Shown piece by piece: positions 11,228-21,311 of a DNA stretch of 64,000 nt. The stretch is from Phialocephala subalpina. Lineage: Eukaryota; Ascomycota; Leotiomycetes; Helotiales; Mollisiaceae. The number at the start of each line of letters is the position of its first letter. Positions within the stretch are counted from its first letter, which is position 1. Made by a program: the position numbers and the translations under genes. Under the pieces are notes generated by a model, which saw only the letters and a list, made by a program, of their open reading frames with translations, was not told where the DNA came from and did not search any database. The stretch covers positions 624,985 to 688,984 of the forward strand of contig FJOG01000008.1 of NCBI GenBank assembly GCA_900073065.1, written 5' to 3'.

Positions 11228-12541
11228 ACAGATGGGTTGCCCAACCCGTCGCGAGTCCCTCAAATACTCGCTGGCATCATAATACCCACCCTACTCGCAT
11301 CAGTCTTCGTGGTCGCCAGATTATACACAAGATTTATCATCACTAGAAATTGGAGCAACGATGATACCCTCATCACAGCCGCATGGGTAAGTCAATCTCC
11401 CCCTTCGTCCTCACCAACTGCTCACCACCACTAACATGTCCATCAAGATCACTTCCCTCGGCCTCGCAGTAACAAACGCCCTCCTCGTCCCCTTCGGCGG
11501 CGGCCACCACCAAATCTTCCAAAAGGAATCCCAAATCGTACCCACACTCAAACTCGCCTTCACCGGCCGCCTAATCTACCAATTCGTACTTTGCCTTACT
11601 AAGCTCGGAATATGCGTCTTCTACCTTCGAGTATTCCAAGACAAACGATCCAAACAAATTGTCTACGCAATCGTCGCCTTCACTACCGTCTCCGCCATCA
11701 TTATTGAATTGGTTTTCGTGTTTCAATGCTCACCGGTGAGTGATGCATGGGCGATTGCGAATTCGAACTGTAGGCCGGCTAATCCGAGCGTGATTGCGAA
11801 TACGGTTTGTAATATTGCGGCGGATGTGGTGATTATGGCATTTGCGATACCGCGGGTGTTGCCGTTACAGATGGCGATGAGGCAGAAAGCGTCTCTGCTC
11901 GTTGTTGTGTCTCTCGGAGTGCTTGTGATAGCAGCTTCGATCGTACGCTGTTATCTTGTTACTATGCTCGCTACTAATGGCGACGCGACTTGTAAGTTTC
12001 CTCTCACCTTCCCATCTTCCAATCCATACTCACCCCGCGTCTTCAAAACAAGCATGCTAACCTCCACCGCTCAGGGAACGGCTACGACATAACAACCTGG
12101 ACAACCCTCGAAGTAGCCACCGGCCTTTTCTGCGCATCTGCACCCTGCATCCGTCCCCTCCTCCGTCAAATAGCACCCGGCTTCATGTCCTCCATCTCTC
12201 AAACCTTCTCTGGTCCCTCCAAAGCCCACACTGGCCGCACCGGCCCTTCCAGCAAATACGGAATCGGAAGTAAATATGGGATTGGGAGCAGACTGGCGCC
12301 GGGTGGGAAGAGAGGAGAGGCATTCGAATTGAGGAGCACCGGCGAAGATGGAGAGAGGACGTTTTGGGTTGGTGATGAGGAGAACGGGAGGGAGAGGAGG
12401 GGAAGCGGAAAGAGTAGTGGGGAAGGGAGTGAGATCTCGGTTTTGCCGAAGGTTGATGGTGGTGATGCGGGCGGGAAGGGGAGTATTGTGAAGACGGTTA
12501 GTATTTCTGTTACTGCCGATACATCGGCCACGAGTCTGTAG
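11228..12541 (+). CDS. PTH11-like / fungal rhodopsin-domain integral membrane protein
   Basis: Three exons are clear: up to 11386, 11448-11991 and 12075-12541, with introns GTAAGT...CAAG and GTAAGT...TCAG. The protein has about seven hydrophobic segments (ILAGIIIPTLLASVFVVARL, then ITSLGLAVTNALLVPFGGG, then FVLCLTKLGICVFYLRVF). The loop QCSPVSDAW carries a conserved cysteine, and the family segment TWTTLEVATGLFCASAPCIRPL precedes a long hydrophilic Gly/Ser-rich cytoplasmic tail. Such proteins are putative GPCR-like receptors at the plasma membrane. The start is unresolved: the frame of exon 1 is open only from 11228 and the ATG at 11232 is out of frame, so a small upstream exon or a frameshift must be assumed. 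Confidence 0.82.
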
Positions 12542-12887
12542 AGAGCTGTGGAGGGGTGGCGGAATGTTTGATATTTGTTGTCGTTTTTTGTTGGTGTTTC
12601 GGGTGTCAAAAGACATTTTATGAACAGTGTAGGGTTTTGAGCGGGGAAATTTATTGTAGTATATTTGATACCATATTGTGTTCGAATTCAAACAACGCTT
12701 TTTGCATCCGTCAGCGACCAGTCGGCTCTTGTTAACAATACCACAGCCGTTAGAGTGATAGCCCCGCTAGGTATCTCTTCCCAAAGGAAAAGATAAAAAT
12801 GCACCGACTCCCCTAAGATTCATTCAACAAAAGAAAGATACAAGACTGTCGTCCGGCAACTCGATGTCCTTTAGTACTCCAAGACCT

Positions 12888-13265
12888 TCAGTCAAAATGC
12901 TGATCGTCCACGTAAAGCAGGATTCTTGAACCTTCGCCCCTCGGCATTGAGATTCCATAAAGCGTGACTTTCCTCTGAGGTCCAAGTTCGTTCTCGCTTA
13001 GGATCTCTGCCTTGTCGCTTGCACAATTACCGAAAGCGTGCTTAACAAGCTGTGAGACTTCGATTCGGGAGTTGTGGATCGACAAATGGACTATTCGACG
13101 GGTTCGCTGCCAGTAAAGCTTTGGCTTGTTCGAGCGTCCATTGGCGGGAATAGGTTTAAGAGGTCGTGGTGGAGATTTGATCTCGTTGTTATTGTGAAGT
13201 TGAAGGAGCTGCAAACAGGGTATACAGGGAAGGCGCTTGTTGAAGCGTGAGTTTGTTGGCGACAA
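12888..13265 (-). CDS. Possible small hypothetical protein
   Basis: A 125-codon frame. The C-terminal half looks more protein-like than chance (LYWQRTRRIVHLSIHNSRIE, then RKVTLYGISMPRGEGSRILL). No domain is recognised. A second ATG lies upstream in another frame, so the 5' end is uncertain. Confidence 0.3.
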   Translation of the reverse strand: MSPTNSRFNKRLPCIPCLQLLQLHNNNEIKSPPRPLKPIPANGRSNKPKLYWQRTRRIVHLSIHNSRIEVSQLVKHAFGNCASDKAEILSENELGPQRKVTLYGISMPRGEGSRILLYVDDQHFD

Positions 13266-13507
13266 AGCTTGGTATATGCGGGTGCGAGTAGCTGAGCGCC
13301 ATTTCGATTGATTTTGATAGATGGGACATAGATTCGAAGGGGTGAAAAGATTCAGAAATTAAATCTCGTGGCTGCTTGCTTGCTTGCTACCCCTCCAACT
13401 CCACGAATTGTACTCTGGGATATCGCAATAAAATTAATGAGCAGACATTTCAAGAAGGCCAAGATACCGGCCACATTTTGAAATAATACATCATAAAACC
13501 AGCTAGC

Positions 13508-13880
13508 CTACCAAGTAATAACGGCAAGTGGGAGGTATAGACTTCTAGCGTACCAGCTCGCCAAATGAGGGAATAGGGGATCATAGCGCGAACCAAGTTC
13601 ACCACCAGGGGCGGGATTCAAGGACAAGAACGCTTGATAACTCATGCTCCCTTTCACGCACCTCAAATTACTTTGTGGGTTCTGCCAGCATCTCAGCGGC
13701 GCATTCATCAATAGAAACACGGGTGAGAAAACATCTCATAGTCGAGGTCCTTGACGGGTTCTCTCTAGGCTGAATATTCTTATATCTGCTTACAGAAGAA
13801 AAGGCACTTGCCATACTGAGATCCGAAATCTGACAAGCGGTTTGGAGAAAAGACATGAGAGAAGAGTTGTAGTCAAACAT
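13508..13880 (-). CDS. Possible small two-exon hypothetical protein
   Basis: An ATG frame (MFDYNSSLMSFLQTACQISD) runs into a GTAAGC donor. A CTGGCAG acceptor about 110 nt later continues in phase as NPQSNLRCVKGSMSYQAFLS to a stop near 13508, giving about 87 residues. There is no domain. It could equally be chance open frame. Confidence 0.22.
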
Positions 13881-14037
13881 TTTGCTTCGTATTTACTCTT
13901 ACACTTTTGATACAACCAACTCACACCAGAGCTCCTGGAATGTGAGGGACCGAGTCTTTCTATCAGCCACTAGTTTCCTCTCCACAACCGGCATATGATC
14001 TTGCTTTTCTTTTCGTTTGTCTTCGTGTCCAGTGCAG

Positions 14038-14185
14038 CCAATCTCCCAGCCTATCGAGGATAATCAAAGAGGCTAGCCAGGTCGAGATACTGCAATCAGT
14101 GAAGGAGTCTCTCGGTATCGGCCAACCATCGTCCTTGCTCACAGAAAGTGTGTTCCAGAATGTCCTGGCGAGGCTGGGAGATTGG
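14038..14185. repeat. 148 bp inverted-repeat element (CAATCTCCCAGCCT ends)
   Basis: The 15 bp CCAATCTCCCAGCCT at 14038-14052 has a perfect inverted copy at 14171-14185. The interior resembles part of intron 7 of the zinc-finger gene (8478 to about 8600), which also starts CAATCTCCCAGCCT and shares a GCCAAC...GAAAGTGTG block. Intron 4 of that gene (about 7698-7817) has weaker versions of both ends. It is non-coding and MITE-like. Confidence 0.5.
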
Positions 14186-14604
14186 AAGTGCTGTCTGTGC
14201 TCCTCATTCCCTATTCCAAAATCATCGTCCTAACAACCGGTAGGGCCTTTCCCGCCCGCGAATACCGAGCCAAGTAGATACCCGTCAGAAGTCCCTCAGC
14301 AGTGGCAAACTCCATCACCATCTCCGCTTCAATCCATATCCTAACCGACCCCATAACCTCATCACGATACCATCCAACTCCTTGTCAATAAGAGAGCCCG
14401 CAGCATCACGAGAATGGTATCTATAACTTTTGTCAAATAGAAGTACCACCTCATCCAAATCAGAGAGATGGAACGGATTTGTAAGCAGCGTGTTGCTATT
14501 GGACAAATGGTTGACAAATCTGCTCAACTCAATGTGTATCGAGGAGCGACTAGAGATTGAGTGGATCGGACGTGTAATCCAATAGAAATCAACAGCCAGG
14601 GAGC

Positions 14605-14745
14605 CTGTGGCTAAGATCTCAGAGTTAGCATTCTTATTCCTAGCACTTCAAGGAGGAGAGCAGAGTGTCCTAGAAGTATTGGAAACATTTAGAGCTCTCG
14701 AAACAAGCAGGAAAAGGGAATATTTCTCTGGGAAGATAGGCTTAC
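14605..14745 (-). repeat. Introner-like element copy 1 (141 nt intron)
   Basis: On the minus strand it starts GTAAGCC and ends CCACAG, with a GCTAAC branch sequence followed by the family end TCTGAGATCTTAG. Internal AAATGTTTCC...AGGACAC can pair. It aligns along its whole length with the copies at 14796, 15148 and 15665. Confidence 0.7.
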
Positions 14746-14795
14746 AGAGGTTCATTACTGCTCTCCCTGCTGGACTTCTCGGAGGGAAGCAGGGC

Positions 14796-14935
14796 CTATA
14801 CCCAAGATCTCGGCGTTAGTATTCTTATTTTAAGCACTTCAAAGAAGGGTGTGGAATGTCCCAGGGGCTTCGGAACATTTAAGACTCCCGAGGCAAACGG
14901 GAAAGGGGAGTATTCCACCAAGAAGGCGGGTTTAC
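14796..14935 (-). repeat. Introner-like element copy 2 (140 nt intron)
   Basis: It starts GTAAACCCGCCTTCT and ends GGTATAG, with the canonical branch TACTAAC before GCCGAGATCTTGG. The hairpin AATGTTCCGAAG...CTGGGACATT is well formed. It is separated from copy 1 by only about 50 nt of exon. Confidence 0.72.
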
Positions 14936-15147
14936 ATCCTAGCAGTGCCATAATCTAGAGGAGGACTTGCTTCGTCAACTACCTCTTTAGATCTTCGGAA
15001 CGGAGGGAACAAAGTCGTTGAATAAGACTGCTGGTCGATACATCTCGAGGATGACTGTGTGAGCTTTGTGGCAGAGGTGCATTAGAGTTGGAGCAGGTGT
15101 CTTGGAGCGGAAATGCGAGATTGACCCGCTGTGCTTTTGTTGAGCTC

Positions 15148-15271
15148 CTGTACCGAGAATCTCGGAGTTAGAATATTTAAAAGAGGAGAGAATATCCCAG
15201 ATGTCTCGGGACATTCCTGAATCTCAAAATAAAGAGAGAAGGGAGACATTGCTCAGAGAAGGTAGGTATAC
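15148..15271 (-). repeat. Introner-like element copy 3 (124 nt intron)
   Basis: It starts GTATACCTACCTTCT and ends GGTACAG, with branch TTCTAACTCCGAGAT. The hairpin AATGTCCCGAGACATCTGGG pairs with the following ATATT. It is slightly shorter than the other copies because the region before the branch point is reduced. Confidence 0.7.
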
Positions 15272-15664
15272 CTGTGTTGGGGTTTGGCATAGAGTATTCG
15301 ATGTCTAAACTGGACGGGATGAACTTCGACTAAGCGTGCCTACTTGCAACCTGCGAGCTTCCAGATCTTGAGTCGTAGCTCAGTCGGCAGGTCTGCAAAT
15401 CGCTCGAAGTCCTCGCGGGTTAATCGGCGCACTTTGGACTCCCGTTGTAAATGTCGAAGTCGAAGCCTGCATTCATCCGCAGATAGTCTTGGAAAATTTG
15501 GGCCTGTGAACGGAGCGTCACCTCGATTAGCAGCCCAAAGAGCGTGTTCCTCCAGGGGTGTTCTCTTCCGTATGTTAGGGCTGTGTCTTCGTTGATGCTG
15601 AGGTTTTGGAGGCCCGCTTCTGGAGCCTAGTATTGGTACGAGAACTCATTTCTAGAGTCCTGGC

Positions 15665-15804
15665 CTATGCCTAAGATCTCGGGACCAGTATTCTTAATTC
15701 AAGCACCTTGAGGAGGAGATGAGAATATCCTAGGAGACTCGGGATATTTGCTACTCTCGTTTCACAGAGGAAATGGAAATATTACTCCGAGAGGGTGGTC
15801 TTAC
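15665..15804 (-). repeat. Introner-like element copy 4 (140 nt intron)
   Basis: It starts GTAAGACCACCCTCT and ends GGCATAG. The family end CCCGAGATCTTAGG is present, while the branch region reads ATACTGGTC. The hairpin AAATATCCCGAG...CTAGGATATTC has compensating-type changes relative to copy 2 (TGTTCC/GGGACA against TATCCC/GGATAT). It may sit in the 5' part of the gene or its leader. Confidence 0.68.
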
Positions 15805-15877
15805 CTGAAACGATATGGAAGTTGAAGTTGAGGTTGGCGGCAAAAGTGATATGTGCTCGGCAGTACTTGTTGCGCAT

Positions 15878-16696
15878 TAATAAGTGGTTTGCGCTATGGC
15901 TAGGAAGGAAGTGCGGTGGCACAGATGTTGTTGAAGAAGACGTGATATTGCGCGTTGATCGAGTCGTAGTGGTGAAGTTGTTGTAGTGGTGGAGGAGTTG
16001 AGATGTGGTGGTGGTAAAGGTGAAGGTGACGAGGATTGAAAGAGGATCTAGAACCCGCTTCTATCGAAGTCTGTTTGCGATTTGACCTTTTAAGATTCTA
16101 AGAGTCAGCCAGACGATTGCGTTGCGGTGATGGGGTAATCGCGATGGCGAGTCCGGTGGAGGAATTGAAATTGTTGTTGAGATAGTTGGGAAGATGAAGT
16201 GGTGGAGTATTTGAGATGTGGGTGCGTTGAAGATGGAAGTCAAGATGAGGTTTGGGAAAGAGCACACTTGTATCGAGAGCTCGCTCTTGCCTCCGTTCGC
16301 GCCTGTCAAGTTGCACAACTCTGAAATTCACGTGATGGAAACCTGGCGCGTTTTGCAACGGAGGACGGATATCTAACGGAAAGCAAACAAGAATTGCGAA
16401 GTACACGAGGCCAAAAGGGTTCACCTCGTCTTCAGGTCCGCAATAGATAATGACCACACTGATAACGGGACCTACATCAATGAAGTTCATCGACGAATTG
16501 TTTGGTATGTACTCCCAGCTTCTTTGAAGCTCTACCTACGTGAAAGCTCTAATAACTCCTCCATACGCTCGGGTCCCAAATGCATTTTCCCCGCACGCCT
16601 ACCCCCATTCGTCTACCTTGGCCTCGCCCTTTGCGTGCTGTATCTGCTTTTGGACTCCTTCGTGATGCTTTCTGGGTCTTGTTGATGTGGTGTCGT
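15878..16696. other. Intergenic or leader region, unresolved
   Basis: This lies between the 2EXR gene and the 3' end of AP-1 mu. A minus-strand frame of 130 codons (16098-16490) is Pro/Asn/Ser-rich in its second half and has no domain. The region may include the 5' exon of the 2EXR gene. Confidence 0.35.
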
Positions 16697-18185
16697 TCAG
16701 CTGACGTCTGGTAATCGGACTGCGATGTCGCCGGATTGTGTGATGTATCGGACCCATGGGAGAGATGGGTATTGAAGCTGGAAAGTGTCAATAGATGGCC
16801 AGGATGAAGGATGTAAGTACAACATACCTTTGGCTCGATGATCTTGAGGTATCGCACTTGAATACCACTGGTTGTGAAGTATGGAATCTCGAACTTCACA
16901 CTGATGGGCCTCTTCGCGCCCTTGCCTCCAACACCACCCATGCTGCCACCAAATCCACCAGTCATTCCTCCACCATGTTCATCATCACCCTTGACACTTG
17001 GCAATCCCAGCTCTGCCCTCATCAAGAATTCCTTGTTGCCTCCAAACTGCTTGATCTTCCACACAATAGCACTCTTCTCGGGTGCGTAGTGTACGCTACC
17101 AATGTTCGTTCTGAATCTCGGAGAATCTGCGTCTTCTGGAACCGGGACCGTGATCTCGACATTGTTCGCCGTACTTCGTCGCTTGAACTGTGCCTTCGCC
17201 TTCAGCATGTACTCTATCCTGCTGCCAGAATGCGACTCAACAATGCACTCGACCCAGATCAACGGCTTGACTGCTGTATTGAGTCGGTATGACATAAGCT
17301 CGAATTCTCCGTCAGGAGGAATGAAGGAAATTGTTCGGTCGTTTTCGAATCGTGATAACCGTACGCATTGATGGAACTTCACATCCTCCATCTCGATAGC
17401 CTTCCCACGTGTTGCTCGTCCAGTTGTCTCGAACATGACTTTGTCGTTCAATCCTAATCGTAACTCAGGCATACCGGAGAGGTAGCATTTCATCTTGATA
17501 GCACCTAAGATTTCTGACCGCAGAACATTGCCATTGGAAGAGACCAAGAGGTTCAAAGACTCGATAACGTCCAGGAAGACTTCGTTCTTTCTGTACCTGA
17601 TACCTTCGGATCGCCATGACACTGCGTTTGTGACTGCGATCGGAGGTCGTGCTTGGATTTCCAGCTTGTGTGATTCTTGTGTAATGTATTCTTGTAGAAT
17701 CTTGGACTCTGTGGTTTGTGGGTGGCCAAAGTCCATCATTTCGTCAAGGAGTTCGTAGATGATGACAAAGTTGTCCCTTATCGATTCTTCCTCCAGCTCT
17801 TTGAAATACTCTGTGAACACTTCGACAATCTTGTGGAGGAATAGTAGGATCTCGGCGGCGTTTGTGTTTCGTTTCGTAAGGGCAAGGAGGTAGAGGTTGT
17901 TATGGCGGATGTAAAGGTACTGATGGTTGTCAGAATGGTCTTGCATAGGACACGCTGTTGTATACATTGATGCCTTCGTCTGAGAAGCATGGTGGGACTG
18001 AGGAGCTTTCTTCTTCTGCTTCACTCAGCAGTATTGGGAATTTCTCCACCGCTGACATCGGTATGTCACCTCTGTAGTTTCGGGCCAGAAGGGTCTGCGA
18101 AGCATTGTCAGAGCTATTAAGGCCTCGGTGTCTTCAGGAGACGTACCTTGCCCTTGAGGTCGAGGAAGAACACAGCTGACGCCAT
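16697..18185 (-). CDS. apm1: AP-1 clathrin adaptor complex, mu subunit
   Basis: Four exons (18147-18185, 17966-18094, 16828-17919, 16697-16777) give 446 residues, the usual length. The N-terminal longin-like domain starts MASAVFFLDLKGK and continues LLARNYRGDIPMSAVEKFP. The C-terminal mu-homology domain has WRSEGIRYRKNEVFLDVIE, RLSRFENDRTISFIPPDGEF and the end YPSLPWVRYITQSGDIAVRL. A glycine-rich GGGMTGGFGGSMGGVGG loop is typical of fungal orthologues. The protein sorts tyrosine-motif cargo into clathrin vesicles at the trans-Golgi and endosome. All exon junctions are in phase and I see no damage. It is a conserved housekeeping gene. Confidence 0.97.
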
Positions 18186-19594
18186 TGTGAGGAGAGAGAG
18201 AGAGGTGGTTGCAAGAAGAATGGAAAGCCAAATTGGCTAATTGTAATATCTCAGTCAATTTGGTTCAATTGCGACAGGTAAAGTTTAATAGCGCTCGAGA
18301 TATTAAAGTTGCCTTGACCCCACGTTGATATTCAGTCTTGAGCTTCTACCTATGTGGCCTTGGAGCCTTGTCTCGCTTGGGTTAAGCTTTGCGCTAACGC
18401 CACATCCGTCCTAGCCTCTCAAATCCGTACATATCAAAAACTTCACCTGCGAAATTCTCTCTTCTTTTCTACAACGCGCCCTTTTAGACAGTGCAGCTCA
18501 ACATATAAGCACAACCGGCCTGGCTTTCTGTCAGTGCCAATCTTGCCTCCCATTGATGAAGTTAGCGATTTCGCGGCGCGGAGACCGAGAATGAGGTACC
18601 ATAAGAGCTGGCCGAGCATTGTTTGAAAGAACAACAGATTGCTTGGGCGGCGTCAGAGGGACCATACAAACCACAAGAGGAGATCAACTCTGGAGTGTCA
18701 TCGATTGGAGGAGACCTTGGGCACTATTTCTATCAGACTGGACATTTGGCTGTGTGTGCTCTAGACCCGAAAACTCTGCATTGTCGTTCCTACACGCAGG
18801 ACTTCTTCACATTCCCAACTTTTCAACAGAAGCATCAGTATTACGTCTAGACATAGTACCGTATTGACGACTCCTAACTGAGTGTCTCTTCATTCATATC
18901 AAAATATCAAGTCCTTGAGCCTAGCTGGAGTCTCAATGTATGATATCTTCGGGTCGGTCCTTCCGCCAGTGAGAATTGGTTTATCACATCTCTGCCTCTT
19001 CTCTTCATATACACAACCTCCTCCCTCGAACCTTCAAGTTACAACAAATGTTCAATACATTTATACTTCAAACGTCTGCAGAAATCTCAAATTTGTTTCT
19101 ATTTCCAGACAATTTTCTCCGCCGTATCCCCGTGTTCACGATGTCAGTAATCAGCACGTGTCAAGACCCACATTTAGCCTTGACCCGTGAGTGCCACTTT
19201 GCCGAATTTGGTGGCATGTGATCATTCAGGAGCTTGAGATCATCGCGGGCACCTCTTCTGATCCTTCAAACATGTGAGAATGCGACGACGACCACAAAAC
19301 AGTATGTGGCGACGGTGACATCTAGAGAGAAAGATATATTATTCGATTATAGACTTGTTCATACACTGTTCGCTTCAACAAATCTGGAACGCAGAGCGCG
19401 GGGAGTCGCATTGAAGAGAGGAAAGCAGCTGGTTGACCGCCACGCATCACGACGAACCACTTTTGCGCCGACAACATTCACAAATGCCATTCAATCACAC
19501 CACAAATTCGATACGACAATCTTCTCGACTATAATAGAGTTTCCTCCAAATACTGCGTCGATTCCTATTCTCGTCGGCGTTTGCGATTACAACC
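18186..19594. other. Intergenic, divergent promoters of AP-1 mu and Opi1-like gene
   Basis: About 1.4 kb between divergent starts. Short open frames (for example 18623-18850) have no domain and no clear splice partners. The 3' half should be the leader and promoter of the Opi1-like gene. Confidence 0.4.
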
Positions 19595-21311
19595 ATGGAG
19601 GATCACATGCTACGAGAAGAGCCTCCCTCCTACGCACAATCTCATGACCCTCAGTCTCTGAATTTTCCCTCTGTACCCACCGCAGATCCACCGCTCGTTC
19701 ACCATGAGCGTACGTTGCCCCCTTTACCGCCTGCTCCAGCAGAGCCTCGATATCGACAAGAAGAACACCCGTTTGTCTGGCCATCTCAGAATCCTCTAAC
19801 TGCGTACTACCAACCTGGTCCCTCGGCCCTGTCACCCAAGACTGGGTCGTCGTACAGCATGGACTCCCCCAAGACAATGGATTTGGATACGCCAGATAGT
19901 AGGGGAAGGCGTGGAGGAAGTGTGTTGTCGATTGATGACCCAGATGTGCGGCTTGCGGCTGAAGCGCTTGGTGATCTCCGTGCTGGTATGTCATAGTCGT
20001 GAACTTGAGAGCGCATACTAAGTACTCGCAGATTTCATCGGATCTCCTCCTCAGCAAAACCGAACATTACCTACGTCTTCTCCCAATTACCAAGCCGGAA
20101 ACACACAGCACCCGGAACCCTTACTCTCCCTCCTTACGACTTCACACCCTCTTATTGGTGGCGCGATTGGTGGATCTCTATCAGCGTATTCAGCGTCCAA
20201 AAACTTCAGTCCACGCTTCAAATCAGGAGCAGAGTATGTGGAGAGAAAGATCACACCGGTAGTGAACACAGTCGGCTCAATCAATCGCATGACAGGTGTG
20301 GAAGGAGGTGTACGCTGGTTCCTAGGAGGACGAAGACCAAGCCACCACCCACCATCAGATATCGAGAACAACGAAGGGTCGAACAAGAGGCGGAAAGTCG
20401 ACAACGAGGATATGGACATGGATCGGAATATGTCCCATGATCCATACCCAGTCCACCGACAAGAATTGCAACACCGACAACGGAGACCAAGTCAAGCGTC
20501 AACTGTGGAAAGCCTTCCCGCATATGACGAGCATCGAAGTCCAAGCTATGAAGCACAGCAAGCCTTGATATCGACCCAGACTCAAGAAGAGCCTACAAGT
20601 CCTGGCAGCTCATGGCAATCGCGCCTCGTGCTTTCAACAAGTGGGCTTAGTGTCGCAATGAGCGAAGAGTCCCTCCGAAGCTTGAAATACTGCCTAGGCT
20701 GGCTTCGCTGGGCAAACGAACACATCGGAAAAGTGATTGAAGCTCTCAAAAGCGTTTTAGAACAATACGACCAAGACGGCCTCGCAGAAGGCACCATTGA
20801 AGGCTCAGCTGAAGGCCAACTCGTGGTGAGAAGTGAAGCCGCTCGCTCAGCCCTCAACGCCAAGATCGTAGAGCTGAAGAAAGACGTTCTCAAAACTCTA
20901 AAAGAAGTAGTCGACATCGTCTCAAAATACGCAGGTGGCGCATTACCAGAGAATGCGAGAATCCTAGTCCGTCGACACCTGACGAGTCTTCCACAAAGAT
21001 TCCGCCTCGCGAGTTCGAGAAATGGCGGCGGAGAGAAGAATGGTGAGACGGATGTTACCGAGGGTGCGAATCGAGTCTTAGTCCTTGCTAAGGAGGGACT
21101 GGATATGATGGCCCAAGTTTCAGGGGTCCTAGATGGAACAATCGTTAGTGCAGAGGAGTGGTGCGAGAGATTAGGTCGATCGAATCGTGGAGAAAGAGAG
21201 GCAGAAAGGGAGAATGAGACGCCCATGGAGAAGCCTCCGCTTGAATTACCACCCATGAATGGGTTTACGAATGGGTTTACGAATGGGAATCCTGATGTCA
21301 AGATGACGTAG
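19595..21311 (+). CDS. Opi1-type transcriptional regulator (CCG-8-like)
   Basis: Two exons (19595-19985 and 20032-21311) give about 556 residues. The first exon is Pro/Ser-rich and ends in DDPDVRLAAEALGDLRADF. The second has PLIGGAIGGSLSAYSASKNF, YVERKITPVVNTVGSINRMT and GVRWFLGGRR, the conserved Opi1 core. It then has a basic stretch (SNKRRKVDNED), the C-terminal region LRSLKYCLGWLRWANEHIGK and a long helical segment. In yeast Opi1 represses inositol/phospholipid genes and binds phosphatidic acid; the Neurospora member is the clock-controlled CCG-8. A short direct repeat (GFTN GFTN) lies near the C-terminus. Confidence 0.9.

Larger units (their letters stand above)
14315..15877 (-). pseudogene. 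2EXR-domain protein gene, disrupted, with four homologous introns
   Basis: On the minus strand the 2EXR signature FERFADLPTELRLKIWKLA is encoded near 15380. It is followed by VEVHPVQFRHRILYAKP, PAPTLMHLCHKAHTVILEMY, and after two further introns SLAVDFYWITRPI and FHLSDLDEVVLLFD, all in the order expected for this F-box-like fungal family. The 2EXR exon contains an in-frame TAG after KLAGCK (a CAG codon would restore it). The frames before the domain (the ATG at 15649) and across the third intron do not join cleanly, so frameshifts or missed splice sites exist. Four introns of 124-141 nt are copies of one sequence. The protein role is unknown. A working gene with unusual splicing is possible, but the TAG argues for decay. 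Confidence 0.55.

Noticed and set aside
15344..15595. Plus-strand frame across the 2EXR exon
   Set aside because: It is the antisense of the 2EXR coding exon, whose family motifs are clear on the minus strand.
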